A stretch of DNA of 64,000 bases from Siphonodentalium dalli (GCA_032622095.1 CP136063.1:145629379-145693378), one strand, 5' to 3'; shown: positions 1 to 12,805, numbered from the stretch's first letter. The notes: generated from the letters alone by a model not told the origin. Program-made: numbers and translations.

Positions 1-1130
1 TATACTTTTATTTCTCATTTTGACGCATTTTACAAAAACAGGGATTTTTGCTGAATTTTGGCACTTAATCCTCTAAAAATCATCTTTTGCATCATTTGTA
101 TATTTCACACCGGGTCCTACCCGCTGCGGAATGTCATAACCTTCAAAATGATGTATTACAAGCTTGTGTGTGGTCCCGATGGACTAAATTTTCTGAAATC
201 GGTTCCGTCCGCTCCATGCACTATAGGCACACGCTGGTAAATTTTACTTGCTATCATTATCATCGTTATGATTTCGTTGGGATTCTCACATAACATTTAG
301 AAAATTGTGAGGAGTTTGATGCTGATTGAAGAATCCCGTGATCGTGGCGTATACCGTACACGAAATTTCAATTCCCGGTATACTGCACCGTTATACTGGT
401 AGTTCGAGTTTCCTTTGGTCTTCACATGTCTGATAAAACGTATACACATCCCATTGTACTGCTTTGATATCCATATATATTTCAAATATCTGGAAATACA
501 TCTATATTATAGACACATTGTCAAGATATAACCGATGTCGCGCGAATAATGACTACCTAGTTCCATCGCCATATATTCCCTTGATTATACACTGCAAACA
601 GTACGCTCATATTGGTTCCGAATTAGGGTTAGTTTGGTTCTTTTGTGCAACTGAAATATGGCCGCTCAGTCATGCAGGAAAACAGACTTTAATGTTCACT
701 CTATTTGTTTTACCCAGACGTAAACGACCAGACATAAACACAATTATGTCAGAATTTGAGAAATATACCAGGCAAATCAAGAGGGTGGTCAAACTTAAAA
801 TGGCCGAAATTGTCACAAGCAAAGGCCGTTGACCCCTAATGAGTGGGGAAAGTGTATACAACGCACATAATTGACACAATGGTTATATTTTCTGGATTAA
901 ATTTGGTATTTGTTAGGTCAATTTTGATAATGGTTTCAAAAATGGCCACCAAGACGGTGGCTTCGAGGCGCAAAACTCTTTGTACTAAATTTCAACAAAT
1001 GACCCTTAGTTCATGAAATGTGATGCCACATTGGATCCAACAATAACATATTTACCAAACTAAGTCTTCATTCCGACATGAAATATGTTTGAATGAGGTA
1101 TAATGAAGAAAGTCATTTGCTTGAATGAAT
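1..1130. other. No gene recognised; AT-rich sequence
   Basis: Short open frames occur on both strands but none has convincing composition or splice context. Around 935-965 there is a short segment rich in ATGGCC/GGTGGC words, like those in the repeat families further right. This is probably old decayed repeat plus neutral sequence. Confidence 0.5.
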
Positions 1131-1379
1131 GTGATCATGTCATACATAACATGGTCGTTGAGACTCGATTTTGAGGTGAACCTAGAACAAATTGTCGAAA
1201 AGCTGCTTTTGGTGTCATTTTGTCGGGCATAATGTGGGGAGCAATTATTATATCCAAAATCCGCTGAAATCCGCTTTGGTGGGAAATTTCAACTGCCCTT
1301 TGAGATAGGGTCGTATTTATGGCTTTTTGTGACAATTTTGCTGTTCCTTATTAGTCTAGCCAATTTGATGGAAAGAAAC

Positions 1380-2005
1380 ACCCAACCGTGATCAAATTGC
1401 TATGTAATGTCTTGGTGTTTTTGAATGTGACTATACCCATATAATAACATAACCAAAATCACCATGAATCCCATGGTGGGAAAGTCGTCAATTTAGGTTC
1501 AAAAGTCAGGAATATGTAAAAAAATAAATTGTAATTTTCTGGTTGATACTGTTTAAGGTGAACATATACTAAATTGATCAGAAGCTTTTGTGTTATTTTC
1601 GGGCAGAATCTGGGGAACAATATATCCTAAATTCGCTTTGGGGGAAATTTTCTACATATCTTTGAAATAGGGACTTTTTATGGCTTTTTGTGTACATTTT
1701 ACAAACTTCCAACCGTGAAAAAACTTGCTATATGACTTTTGGTGTTTTTGAATGTGACTATACTCATATAATAACAAATCCAAAATCCCCATGAATTCCA
1801 AAATGGGAAAGTCGTTAATTTTGTGTCACTGAAAAGACTGGGGAAAAAACGGGAAAATTGGAATTCTGTTAGTAAACAAAGCTGCAAACCATAAACACTC
1901 AGTCGAGTCCCCTGACTGCCAAATGTGACCAAATAATAACGTATCCAAAATTGCCATGCGTTGCATGAAGGGAAAGTCGTTAATTTTGGATAAAATGAAA
2001 AAGAA
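1380..2005. repeat. Three diverged copies of a tandem unit
   Basis: A segment beginning around a 'GAATGTGACTATAC.CATATAATAACA' word and ending in 'GGGAAAGTCGT.AATTT' appears at about 1420-1495, 1745-1825 and 1920-1990. The copies differ at many positions and spacing is irregular. A related phrase ('atatccaaaatccgcttt') occurs at about 1248-1275 and again at 4145-4165. The overlapping minus-strand open frame at 1699-2070 runs through two copies and is judged non-coding. Confidence 0.6.
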
Positions 2006-2164
2006 ATATGTAAGAAAATGGTGAAAATTGAAAGTTTTGTCCGGGAACCAGGTTGGCCAACGGGCACCAAGAATGGGGCCCCAGTATTAAACTTGATTCA
2101 TTTTGTTGTTGGTTAGGATGTCTGCTCAAAGAACTTCGACGATAACACGTGGCCGTGTATGTAC

Positions 2165-2232
2165 CAGGCAATATGGCGGAGTGCACTATCAATCACTTCA
2201 ATGTCCTCTAAATTGATTAATGTGAAAGACAC
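2165..2232 (-). CDS. Candidate internal exon, unknown gene
   Basis: On the minus strand a strong acceptor (T-rich tract ending TTGCAG) is followed by an open 68-nt stretch encoding VSFTLINLEDIEVIDSALRH and a few more residues. A GT follows at the end, but the donor (CTG|GTACAT) is weak. If the donor is not used, the frame stays open into WYIHGHVLSSKFFEQTS and then stops, so it could also be a last exon. No partner exon with matching phase was found nearby and I do not recognise the peptide. The acceptor quality is the main support. Confidence 0.25.
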
Positions 2233-2489
2233 CTGCAACAAAAAACGAATTATTCTTGTTGCCATATTATATGCCTGCCATTTCGTACATAATATGACTC
2301 AAAACCTATAAAATGGCGAATCCCAATCCGTTATAATAAGTCATATCCCGAGGATTTGACAATTCGGTGTCTAAATAATTTTTAAATTGACAAAGAAAAT
2401 GGAAGTAGGAAGTGAACAATTGAAGTGTTTTATTTCTTTGTTTTTTTTAACTAAATTTTACGATATCAAATAATGTATAGCCAATATGT

Positions 2490-3060
2490 AGTCATATATG
2501 TCATCTTACGAATTTCCAAAGCCACCAACTAGTTTCATAATACATCAAAGGAGTGTCCCAAACCATATGCAGAGTTACAAAACCCATTTAGTATCCAAAA
2601 GCCAACATGTGAGTATCCCAATCCATACGATGGTGGCCCCAAAAGGTAGTGCCCCAAACAATACTCAACTGGCGTCACAACCCAGACATAATTTATAGTC
2701 CTCCAAACCATGTATCTGGTATTCTAACCCACCCAAAATGACTGACCCAAACCACCAAATGAGTGTCTCAATCGACCCAATCCATTCAACGAATGTTTCC
2801 AACATTTTCAACCGATGTTCGAAACCACACAGGTGTCCCAAAACATCATACAGGTGTCAAAAACTATCCAATGAGTGTCCATAACCATCGAATGAGTAAA
2901 ACAAACCATAAGATGAGAACCCATCGAGTGTGTCAAACCACTCAGTCAGTGCCCCAAACCACACAATTGGTGTGCCAAGGTAACCAAACCATCCATCGAG
3001 TGTCCGAACTCACACGAGTGGAAGACATCCAATATGTACGCCATGCCATGCACACAACTA
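2490..3060. repeat. Decayed minisatellite, unit about 20-24 bp
   Basis: The phrase 'CCCAAACCATCCAACGAGTG' and variants recurs more than fifteen times with irregular spacing (examples near 2575, 2620, 2705, 2750, 2870, 2890, 2915, 2940, 2990). The repeat makes the plus strand open and rich in His, Thr and Gln over 2498-2698 and 2763-3071. Those frames are best explained by the repeat unit, not by a protein. Heavy divergence between units suggests an old array. Confidence 0.7.
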
Positions 3061-3403
3061 ATATACGGTGAGTGTCACATGTCATACAACATACAACTGT
3101 CGTCTCAATCTATTCGAAGGCCGAGGGCAACAGTTCGATAGTCATTCCTGATACCGAGGGACAACAATTTTGCCTGTTCCCAAAAGACACATGCAATAAT
3201 TGCTTTGTTACCCAATACATTTACTTGTATATAATCAGGTCATTGCTAATTAATCACACTCTTTAATAGTGTTATTTATAATTATGAGAACTAACTGGTA
3301 TATATACCGCGTGACAGTGACAATGCGGAAATCCGGTATAATTAAAAAACGAAATCGGAAATTTCCGGAAATAGCCGAAACGTCACGGAAATTGCAAACC
3401 ATG

Positions 3404-3556
3404 TAACAGTTCGTTCGGGCCAGTCAACAGTTCACTCGGAGCCAGTCAACAGTTCGCTCGGTCGGGCAACAGTTCACTCGTGACGTCACGAAAGTTGACC
3501 GTGATTGCAAACCGGGCAACAGTTCATTCAGGGCGGGCAACAGTTCGTTGTGGCGT
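3404..3556. repeat. Short GC-richer tandem repeat (CAACAGTTCRCTCGG)
   Basis: Six copies of a word close to 'GGCAACAGTTCACTCG' start near 3404, 3426, 3447, 3468, 3517 and 3537. The first four are spaced 21-22 bp apart. A TGACGTCACG site lies between copies four and five. The segment is clearly GC-richer than its surroundings. Confidence 0.75.
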
Positions 3557-3560
3557 TACG

Positions 3561-5580
3561 AACGCAAATTTGGGGTTAACCAGTTAATTCTAAATCCCAA
3601 TGATTTACGAAGTAAAACTCTACTATTGGGTAACAATAATAAATGTTCTCTCTCGGCTTTGTTGATCTGCAGCGCCCGTGATAACTGTTGTCATTAGACG
3701 TGGTATAAGATCGTCACATGTTTGGCAGTTATGCTGCAAAACTCCAAACAAATGGCATGAACGATCATTGATGTTAATGGACTATTAATGGATTCTTTAT
3801 TTTAAACAATAATGTTGGCAATGAATATGGCAACCAGCGGCTCAGGGAAAATTAGTCCATGGATTATAGCGACAGTGAATTTGATTCTTTGTCCATATTA
3901 CTACGGAAGGTGATCGATAATCAGAAAAATGAGTTGACTTTATAATACTCATTCATTGTTCTATTGTGAATCAGAAATCCACCATAGTCCTAGTAATATG
4001 AGAACATAGGCATAGTTCTTCCTTGAATTTTAACCGCTTTTGACACATTGTATGGTCGTGGTACGCGTAATGACGGGTTAATCGGGAATAAATTGGTAAA
4101 GAAGCGATTTTGGTGTAAAAAAAAACGCAGGAGAGTCCTCGGTATAACATATCTAAAATCCGCTTTGGGAAAACTTTGTTATCCAAGATGGCGTCCAACA
4201 TGGATGTCTATATTACATCAGTTCTCGAAATAAGTCATTATACGATATATTGTGTCACAGGAATTACAAAATTATGCCATTCTGTGTGGAATTGTAGTAC
4301 GAAAGCGAATAGAGTGACACGGACAGAAACAAATACAACCGCGAACATGAAATGGCTGTCAAAATGGCCGCAACTCCAAGCCATACCACGACGAAAGCAA
4401 CATATTAGATAACCACATAGGATCTAAAATAGGTATTGGTAATCTTCAAGTATGTTGTTAAATATCTTTCAAGGTACACAGCTCAATAAAACAGGTCCAC
4501 CTGAAGGATTTACCGGCCACTGCAACGCAAGTCAAACCCAATGATTTACGTATTTAAATTTCGGGTTTTCTGCTTAGAATACATCGAACAGTCGCCAAAA
4601 ATAGTAATTTCGGGCATGCGACACACAAAGTAATGTTTAGCCACACAGTGCGTGGTAATTTCATTCGGCGTGATGATTAAATGCATAAATGGATTCACGG
4701 ATTCACACACTTTGTTTAATTATTCTGCCGGTCAAAATCAACCCCAATCGATCTTCAAGTCATTTCTTAATTAAAGATGTTATTTCAATGTTGTTTCACT
4801 CAATGGGCTATTTATTACTCCCTCTGGTGTATTCTGTGAATGAGTTTTTGACGTGTGATATGACATAGGAGTTATGGGCAAATGTGATTATAAATGTACT
4901 TGGGTATTTTCGTACTCGAACCGTGTAACGAAGATCGACAATTGTGGTCTGCTTATTATTCTGCATGCTATATCTCATGTATTATTCAGTTGCATATAGT
5001 GTAATAATGGTACTTTGGTATACAACACCATTTTACTTTACTAACAAGGGACGTACTTGAAAAATGCGAACCGGTTAGACTTTTTGTAGGTCGATGTATG
5101 TATTCGCGTGCGGATGTATCTTCGCGGATGTCTCATTGTTGCAGTATGTAATGTTTATGACCGCATTAATTGCTTTCGATATTTAGGTGTGAACCATGGC
5201 TGATAAGTCTCAAGAGTGTAAGTAAATAATTCGAGACATGACAATTGGCGGAATGGGGTGGAAGGCTGAACAGAATGACAATCTACTGAACAGAATGTGA
5301 AATTGCTCTGGACGGCCGATATATCCAGGAATATGGCACGAAGAGGACTCATTTTGGTGTCTGACGAAAGGCCGATATTCTTCCCAACCAAATATATTAA
5401 CCACTGACCAGACAACAGACGTTTCATTACAAGCTACAAAGCAGGGTTCAGTCCCATCGCTACGCTTTGTCTGAACGTTGCCGGCATGTGTATTTTCTTA
5501 ATTAAATCTAACATCTAAATCTAAAGTGCTCTGTCAGTTACAATTTATTCTGGCCTGATCTGGACAATTTTCAGTTTCTC
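3561..5580. other. Mostly unrecognised sequence
   Basis: No gene is supported. A short plus-strand frame at 3858-3944 begins MDYSDSEFDSLSILLRK and would allow a GT donor after LLRK, but nothing continues it. A fragment at about 4135-4200 resembles the 1.2-1.7 kb repeat. Minus strand 5155-5427 is open in two overlapping frames, neither of which I recognise. Confidence 0.4.
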
Positions 5581-5860
5581 AGAATAACGCAGAATGAATT
5601 GTAACCTACAAAAATCTCAAATAAATAAATGTGACATTTCTTCACATTACGTGTAGGTGCGGGCAGCGGTAAGCCATGCATAGGGGACTGAACTCCTGAG
5701 CTTGGTTTCATTGTTCGATCAGAATAACGCAGAATGAATTGTAACCTACAAAAATCTCAAATAAATAAATGTGACATTTCTTCACATTACGTGTAGGTGC
5801 GGGCAGCGGTAAGCCATGCATAGAGGACTGAACTCCTGAGCTTGGTTTCATTGTTCGATC
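5581..5860. repeat. Perfect two-copy tandem duplication, 140-bp unit
   Basis: The block 5581-5720 is followed directly by 5721-5860, which is the same except for one base in 'tagGggactg' versus 'tagAggactg' (5692 region versus 5832 region). Near identity points to a very recent duplication, or to an assembly or allele artefact. Confidence 0.95.
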
Positions 5861-7132
5861 GACGAGTGCATGACTGACCTACCATCAAATTGTCGAAAAT
5901 CAAGGCTGCGGAATTGTATTTTGCAGCGATAAAGTCATTCCCAATAGCAAACGTTGTATTAAAATGAAGTTTAGCTTCTATTGCACAACATCATTCGACC
6001 GAAGGGGTTGTTTTTGTTTAGAGACCGATTAACCCATTATGCTAAGGTGCCATGAAACATCTAAAACTGCAATCGACATCAATGTTTAGAATTTAGATTT
6101 CTCGATAAATACGCTAGCAAACAACAAGTATTAGGTATCAAATGACGTAGTGGACTACTACGCATCCATTTTTTGTGGTAAAATGTCTACTGACTCGGCG
6201 AACATGCAAACTTAATATGTCGATGCCTATGGAAAAAAATAAAAAAAATAGACTCGGTGTTTACAATATAATATAATTATATATCATAAGTTCAGTCTGG
6301 CAAGTCCAATTTTTAAAATGTTTTCACATGCTTTCTCACAAAGCGCACACTATACACACACACAAAAACAATTACATATAACCAAATACAATGATAGCCA
6401 ATTCCTATATACACCTTTTTCACAATCACTGCATTAAAGCTTCAATATATTTTACAAAATATATATTAGATATATGCCTAATGATATGATCTTGAGGGCG
6501 TTACCATTTCTGACAATGGTTTTCCTGTGGTGTGCAGCGGATACGTGTAGCATAATGGAGAAGGGGTAAATGTGATTATGTTGTTAAATATCTTATGCGG
6601 TTGCAGAAAACGTAGTAAGTTAAGTATAATACCGTTGCCTTGGTGAATATAACCAAATATAATTTCCAGGTATAAACATAGTCTCTGCCACAGAGTATGT
6701 AGGCAATTTTGGTTAAATTTATTATTTATTGAAGATACTTTTTGGCACCCTTTGTATTTGATAAATTGCATTCATAGTATACTACCATGCATTCTTGAGA
6801 TAAGAGCGTAATATTCGTATTTCATCACTTGATCGGAGGCAACTACAATTTTGAGACACGGAAAATAGGATCTACATATTTTACCCAGTACTTTGTGAAT
6901 AATTAACTTTCAAACTGTTCTATAGCATGCATTGCATTTTGAAAGGTTTGGTGTTGCACATGTCAAAATAAATGATGATCGGTCACATTCATGAGACTTC
7001 TCTGAGTACATTAGATATCTGCTTCTAGGAACGGTCACATAACCAATACATCGCTATTAAATCCCATTTAACTATTTCATTACATATAGATCACACAATT
7101 TAAGATAAACAGAACAGATAAAACTGCGTTAT

Positions 7133-7971
7133 TTTTCCGTTTCTGGGCACCCAAAAGTCCGGATTTAAATGTTGTATGAGACCCTGCTTTTGCAGATAGA
7201 ATTCGTACATATATGATCAAAAGTTTCTCTCATACTCTGCAATAATTATTTCTCACATAATTAGTGTATATTTCAATTTATTACAAATTTGGCATTAATT
7301 GGTGCACCTACAGCAGATATTCAGCATTTTCCCGATACCAACTGCCATTTTAGACGCCGTGTTTGGGAATTTTCGCCATAGCGGAAATTATATATGTTGT
7401 TCAGCAAACCAGTTTGCACAATTTGAGACCAAAAACGGCTTCTTTACCAATTTATTCCGGGTCAAACCGCCTAACAACCATACTAACAGGGAATGACTTG
7501 TTATAAAGGAATCTCCATACACTGACCCATCAAATAACGTAACTCTGAATTAAAGGAACCATTTTGGGCATCACTGTCGGATTCAGGTAATTAGTATCCA
7601 CAACAATTAGTATCTCTCTAAATATTGACATCAAAATATGCACAAAAAACTCAAATTTGGTAATGGCAGTGATTACTATAGTTACAACAAGAAGTTGTTT
7701 TTCCGTTTCTGGGCACCCAAAAGTCCGAATTTAAATGTTGTATGAGACCCTGCTTTTGCAGATAGAATTCGTACATATATGATCAAAAGTTTCTCTCATA
7801 CTCTGCAATAATTATTTCTCACATAATTAGTGTATATTTCAATTTATTACAAATTTGGCATTAATTGGTGCACCTACAGCAGATATTCAGCATTTTCCCG
7901 ATACCAACTGCCGTTTTAGACGCCGTGTTTGGGAATTTTCGCTATAGCGGAAATTATATATGTTGTTCAGC
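7133..7971. repeat. Two 273-bp direct repeats about 290 bp apart
   Basis: Segment 7133-7405 recurs at 7699-7971 with three substitutions that I can see (ccGgattt/ccAattt, ccAtttt/ccGtttt, gcCatag/gcTatag). The copies are separated by 293 bp of unrelated sequence. The plus-strand open frame 7299-7496 starts inside copy one and is not supported as a gene. Confidence 0.9.
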
Positions 7972-8413
7972 CATGGTGCCAATTGAAACATGGACACGAC
8001 GGAAACTAAAGTTTAAAAGATTTTGAGCGGATGGACAAAAATTCAACATTTTCATATGAACAAAGAAGGATAACTCTTGAATGGAAAATTCAAGCAACAT
8101 AATTGAACCGTCGTTTGAAAGCCCACCTAATGCCAAACCGCCATACCAAATTTCAGCAGAATCCAATAACCCATGGCTGAGATATATGCGCGGACAGATG
8201 AAAATCCTACATTTTCAGATATAATAATGAGGGATAACTCTTGAACGGAAAATGTGAAGGTCAATGGACACTCTTTTGAAAGCCATCTTGATGCAAAACC
8301 TGCAAACCAAATTTCATCGAGATCCGATAACCCACGGTTGATATACATGAGCAGACGGAAGGACAGACAGGTGTGTGTACTCCAGTATACACCCCATTTT
8401 GGATGGGGGTATA
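7972..8413 (+). mobile_element. Repeat-array element with terminal hairpin (pearl/HINE type)
   Basis: Two related units of about 165 bp ('gggataactcttgaa.ggaaaat...' near 8070 and 8230) are followed by an ACGG/ACAG-rich stretch (8350-8370). A hairpin then pairs GTATACACCCCAT with ATGGGGGTATA (about 8384-8412). The order of units, microsatellite and hairpin matches other elements in this window. A fragment with the same unit is at 47925-47990. Assignment to pearl or Helentron-derived elements is by architecture only. Confidence 0.6.
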
Positions 8414-8439
8414 ATTAACCAAAGTGTTTCAGTAATCAA

Positions 8440-8905
8440 CGTATAGAGGGCAGACTACAATCACAACTTTTAAACGATTGCAGGGCACATTGAGGCAATA
8501 TCTACCATTTTCCATATTTTGAGCCAAAGTTACAAGTTTGGTTCCATTGATGTGGAATATTTCTAGGTAATGTTATGCCTCACATACATCGGCCAGTTCG
8601 GCTTATTTCTAGTTGAAATATGACTAGAATCCCAATGGAGAATTTTGATTAAATTTTATACCGCATTCTGTAAACTCAAATTTTTGATGGATCGGAAGGA
8701 GTTGATACCCAAAGAATGGCAAATGTCATTGCTCAAATGATCAGATGACATGGAAAATACAAATGAAGTAACATTTCTCCACCAGTTCCAAACAGCAGAA
8801 ACTGATCTAGAAGATATTAGTGAAAAATAGAAAAAATTTCCACTAACAAAGAGTTCCAAATTTGCCCTAAAATAGTGGCATTATGTGTTAGCTTCACAAA
8901 AATAT
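8440..8905. repeat. Dispersed repeat shared with 42.77-43.29 kb
   Basis: The order of recognisable phrases is the same in both places: 'atttaccattttccatatttt', 'aatatgactagaatccca', 'gcattctgtaaa', 'ccagttccaaacagca', 'atctagaagatatt', 'atatatac'. The 42.8-kb copy has extra ATGGC/GGCGGCCAT stretches that are absent here. The copies are strongly diverged. Confidence 0.75.
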
Positions 8906-8920
8906 ACACAATTATATACA

Positions 8921-9690
8921 ACTAGCAGGTGACCCGACTTCGTCCGGACTTTGACCTTGAATTGACCATTTTGAAGGTCAAGGTCAGGGTAACAATTTGA
9001 CCCGTCCAAAACACTCCCCGGACAAAAGTATCCCTAGGTATAAAATTTCGTCGAAATCCATCCGTTTTACCCGATTTGACCATTTTGAAAGTCAAGGTCA
9101 GGGTCACACTCGACCGACAAAAGTATCCCTAGGTATCAAATTTCGTCGAAATCCGTAAATTTTTAAATTTAATTTGAGTTATTTCTGCCTTTTTAATCAA
9201 GAGAAATGATGGTACCCGTCTCGTGATGGTACCCGTCCCTAAAAAGAGGTACGTTTGTGGGTACCCATTTCAAGGTGAAGATCACCTCGGGCGGAAAAAC
9301 TTACCCGATGAAAATCTCCCCTGTTCCTTGCAACCCCTAAGTATGATGAGACACAAGAATCACACAACACTCTCAGGTCTGGATACAGACACACTCACGT
9401 CTGGCCCCAGACATAAGAATCACACTACACGCATACGCTCTTTATCAACGACACTACAGATACGAACGCTCTAACTATCAACGCGATTAACCCCACAGCG
9501 CCAAGGACGGTCATTTTGGTGACTGAGGGTGGATAAAGGGAGCTCAGAGCTTCTCCAAAACGGCGGTAATCACTGCCCGTGGCTTTTTAACCTTAGATTG
9601 GAAGTTTGAGCTCAATCGGTCCAGCGGTTTTCCCGGCCATAGCTAACAAACAAACAGACAGAAGTCCCAAAATAATATAATAGATTGACA
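8921..9690 (-). repeat. GTCAAGGTCA-type repeat element
   Basis: From 8921 ('ctagcaggtgacccgacttcg') the sequence has alternating 'gaccttgaattgaccattttgaaggtcaaggtca' phrases. This is the reverse complement of the large array at 43.7-45.6 kb, where the same phrase ends each unit ('gaagtcgggtcaccttctagt'). The right part (9200-9690) has a duplicated 'acataagaatcacac' phrase and ends in an ACAGAC-type run near 9650. The element class is unclear. Confidence 0.6.
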
Positions 9691-10120
9691 AAATTATGCA
9701 TGTTGTGAAAATGTTCTTAGTCGAAAAATGGGACTAACTCCACACACAAAAAGTCGGACAGACGTCATAATCGCAGGTGCACAGGTTCCCATGGTACTAA
9801 ATATCAGTGCCAAGATTAAAAAACATTGACCTAAAAATGTAGGAATAAAAGCTCAGACAAAATTATGCATGTTGCAAAAAACAATTCTAAGTTGAATGAA
9901 AAAGGGGGCTAACTCCACCAAAAAATAATCGGACAGACCTCATAATCGCAGGTGCACAGGTTCCCAAGGTACTAAATATCTGTGCCAAGTTTCAAAAATA
10001 TTGACCAGAAAATGTAGGAATAAAAGCTCGGACAATATTGTGTCCACGGACGGACGGACAAGCTGATTCCAGTATACCCCCCACAACTCGTTGCGGGGGG
10101 GGGGGGGGGGGGTATAAAAA
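9690..10120 (+). mobile_element. Repeat-array element ending in a G-rich hairpin
   Basis: Two units of about 160 bp are visible ('aaaattatgcatgttg...', 'tcggacagacNtcataatcgcaggtgcacaggttccca' at about 9755-9795 and 9935-9975). They are followed by 'ggacggacgga' (10049-10059) and a GTATACCCCC...GGGGGTATA hairpin. The hairpin's 3' arm has expanded to a run of 18 G (10095-10112). Related units without the hairpin lie at 26180-26360. Confidence 0.6.
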
Positions 10121-10189
10121 CTGGGGCCATGTATGGTGTCTACATGTTTGTGTACTGTTTGCGTTCACAGTATGTGCTAAACAAGAGGT

Positions 10190-10825
10190 GGGATTTTGTC
10201 AAAAATCCTGGCTTGCGAACTCATTAGGTACTAGCCATGTGACGTTGTCCATTTGCACAAAAAATAATAAACAAAGTTCAATAACTCTGCTGAAAATATC
10301 CGGCCGGACCTGGTTTGCGAACTCGTTCTAGATACTGGTCATGTGAACTCATATACCAAAAATCTTTGAAATCCGTTGACATTTGTGTAAATGAGCCCTG
10401 GACGTCGTCTATTTGCTATTTGGTAAATTCGACAAAAATAATAAACAAAGTCCAATAACTCCAGTAAAAATATCCAGCCGGACCTGGCTTGCGAACTCAT
10501 TCTAGGTAATGGTCGGGTGAACTCATATACCAAATATCTTTGAAATCCGTTGAGATTTGTGGAAATGAGCCCTGTGACGTCGTCTATTTGCTAAATTCGA
10601 CAAAAATAATAAACAAAGTCCAATAACTCCGGTAAAAATATCTGGCCAGACCTGGCTTGCGAACTCATTCTAGGCAATCGTCAGGTGAACTCATATACCA
10701 CAAATCTTTGAAATCTGTTTACATTTGTTCAAGTTATGACTCTTACAAATTCGGGATGGACGGACGGACGGAACCCATTACTATATCCCCCGCAAATTAA
10801 AAATTTGGCGGGGGATAAAAATGAG
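10190..10825 (+). mobile_element. Repeat-array element, units about 170 bp, terminal hairpin
   Basis: At least three units carry 'aataataaacaaagt.caataactc...aaatatc.ggcc.gacctggcttgcgaactcattctag' (starting near 10265, 10438 and 10608). They are followed by GGACGGACGGACGG at 10757-10770. The hairpin pairs TATCCCCCGCAAATT with AATTTGGCGGGGGATA (about 10786-10820). This is the clearest example of unit array, ACGG tract and hairpin in that order. Confidence 0.7.
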
Positions 10826-11169
10826 TGGGGTGAAGTTAAGTCCTGGGAGGGGGGAAACATGCCATCAGCTCTATATGGGCTTAGCGATCACAAGGGGGAT
10901 AAACCCAAAACACGTTTACAGCCTTTGGGGCATCAGTGGTCAGGGGTTGATCTTTGGCATTGATAAAGAATGAGGAATTATTAGCCCATTCTTTAGGCCA
11001 AAAAAAAAAAGTGTTTTGGTTCTCGGGCAATTTTTTTTTTCAAATCAATGAGGGAGGGAGGGTTTTATTTTTATTTTTTTCTGCGCATAGTAAGCATGGA
11101 CAAAGATACCTTCCTCTGTCTAGTAATAACCAGAAAGGTAGAGGGAACTGTTATGCATATAAACTCATT

Positions 11170-12235
11170 TAGTCTTATATAACGAGAGGCCGATCACGAT
11201 CGGCAGATGTTTAACCCATACCTTGGCGATAACGATTAGCTATTTTCATAAAATCCTTGAATAGTGTTTTGGTGTACACATCTCGAGCATATTACGAAGT
11301 TGAAGGCAATTATTAGTACTCATCTCGAGAAAATAACAAATTTCAATATCTAATAACTCTGAGCTTTGTTTGATGGGTTCCTCAACTCGAATCAAATATT
11401 TGTTACCCCCAAAGCCAAAGAAATAGTAATATAGGACCCTCTGATCGGATTGTTGTTGTTGGAATCTGTTGAGATGGGGACCCTCTGATCGGATTGAGTA
11501 CCTTTAATGCATAATTATGAGATAACTAGAGGTGGGATATGAGATTGAAGATATTAGATTTTTTACATTGGATAGCATACTGTATGTCTATGGAATGGGT
11601 GGGTTAATTTTGTTAATATTTTAAAGCAATTAAACCAAATGACCCTCTCTATACAGGTTAGGGGTGTGTTATCATAAACTATGACTTGAAATATAATATA
11701 ATCAATGACAAATATTTGAGTTATTAAATGAGATAGCAAGGGGTTGATCTTAATCACACTAATGAACTGATCAAAATAGTCTATAAATGCATGTATATGG
11801 ATTTAGAAGCCCACACAATAAGTCAGTCTCAAGAATACAAGCAACATTATTATTATCCTGCACCCCGAATGCAATAGAGGGAATTTCAAAATAAGACATT
11901 TCCTCTAATGTTTTTAGAAATCCTTACTGAACCTGGCTCAAAGTGAAAGATATAATTTAATATCTGCCTATCAGATATCATGTGTCTATGGAATGGGTTA
12001 ATTTTAATCCCAAAATCCATGCAAGACCAGAGCTATGTTGGAGTTGATAAATCCTGAGAAGTCACTGTCCACACACTATGGAAATGCAACAAACAACAGA
12101 TAGCTATTAAAGTGCAGCAGTGAATATCAGATTTCATTACCGGGTATCAATAATAGAGATTATCTTTAGTCTCTCTTACTGATACCAGAGTTGTAAGCTG
12201 CTGCAGTTATATATTGTAAGCAAATCTCAAATCTG
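11170..12235. other. Unrecognised sequence with a short shared segment
   Basis: A segment of about 55 bp at 11178-11232 ('ataacgagaggcc.atcacgatcggcagatgtt') recurs at about 61230-61288. 'ggaccctctgatcggattg' occurs twice at about 11435-11500. No gene is supported. Confidence 0.5.
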
Positions 12236-12239
12236 TTCA

Positions 12240-12805
12240 ATTCTTAGTTAAAAGGGGCCATAATTCTGGTAAAAAAAACAGGATCTGACCCATATTCAAA
12301 GTTGATCTGTATTTTGAGTTGATAAACTTGCATACCAAATTTGGTTCTTATCAGTTGAAAAATGGTTGATTTATCAAAATATGCAGAAATTCTATGTCAA
12401 AGGGCCGTAACTCCATTAAAAAATATCGGATCAAACCCATATTCGAACTCGATCTGTATTTTGGTCCGAGAAACTTGCATACCAAATTTGATTCTGATCG
12501 GATAATTTTTTTTTGAGTTATGGTAGCATGCATGAATTCTAAGTCGAAAAAGGGCCATAACTCCGTAAAAAAAGCTCGGATCGAACCCATATTCGAACTC
12601 GATCTGTATTTGGTGCTGAGAAATTCATATACAAAATTTGGTTCTGATCAGATAGAAAATATTTCAGTTAACGCACCATGCGTAAAGTGTCTACAGACAG
12701 ACAGACAGACAGACAGACATACAGACAGACAGATGGACGGACTAACGACGAGTGGTCAATCCGGACAACGACACTATGTTTACCATACTATGGTATGGGT
12801 AAACA
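12240..12805 (+). mobile_element. Repeat-array element with (ACAG)n and terminal hairpin
   Basis: Three units of about 150 bp each contain 'agggccNtaactcc...tcgNatc.aacccatattcgaactcgatctgta' (near 12255, 12402 and 12552). An ACAG run follows (about 12690-12732), then 'cgacgagtggtcaatccgg' and a perfect hairpin whose arms are GTTTACCATAC and GTATGGGTAAAC (12778-12803). The same 3' end, down to the hairpin, occurs at 62490-62603, so the two are copies of one family. Open frames here come from the repeat. Confidence 0.75.
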
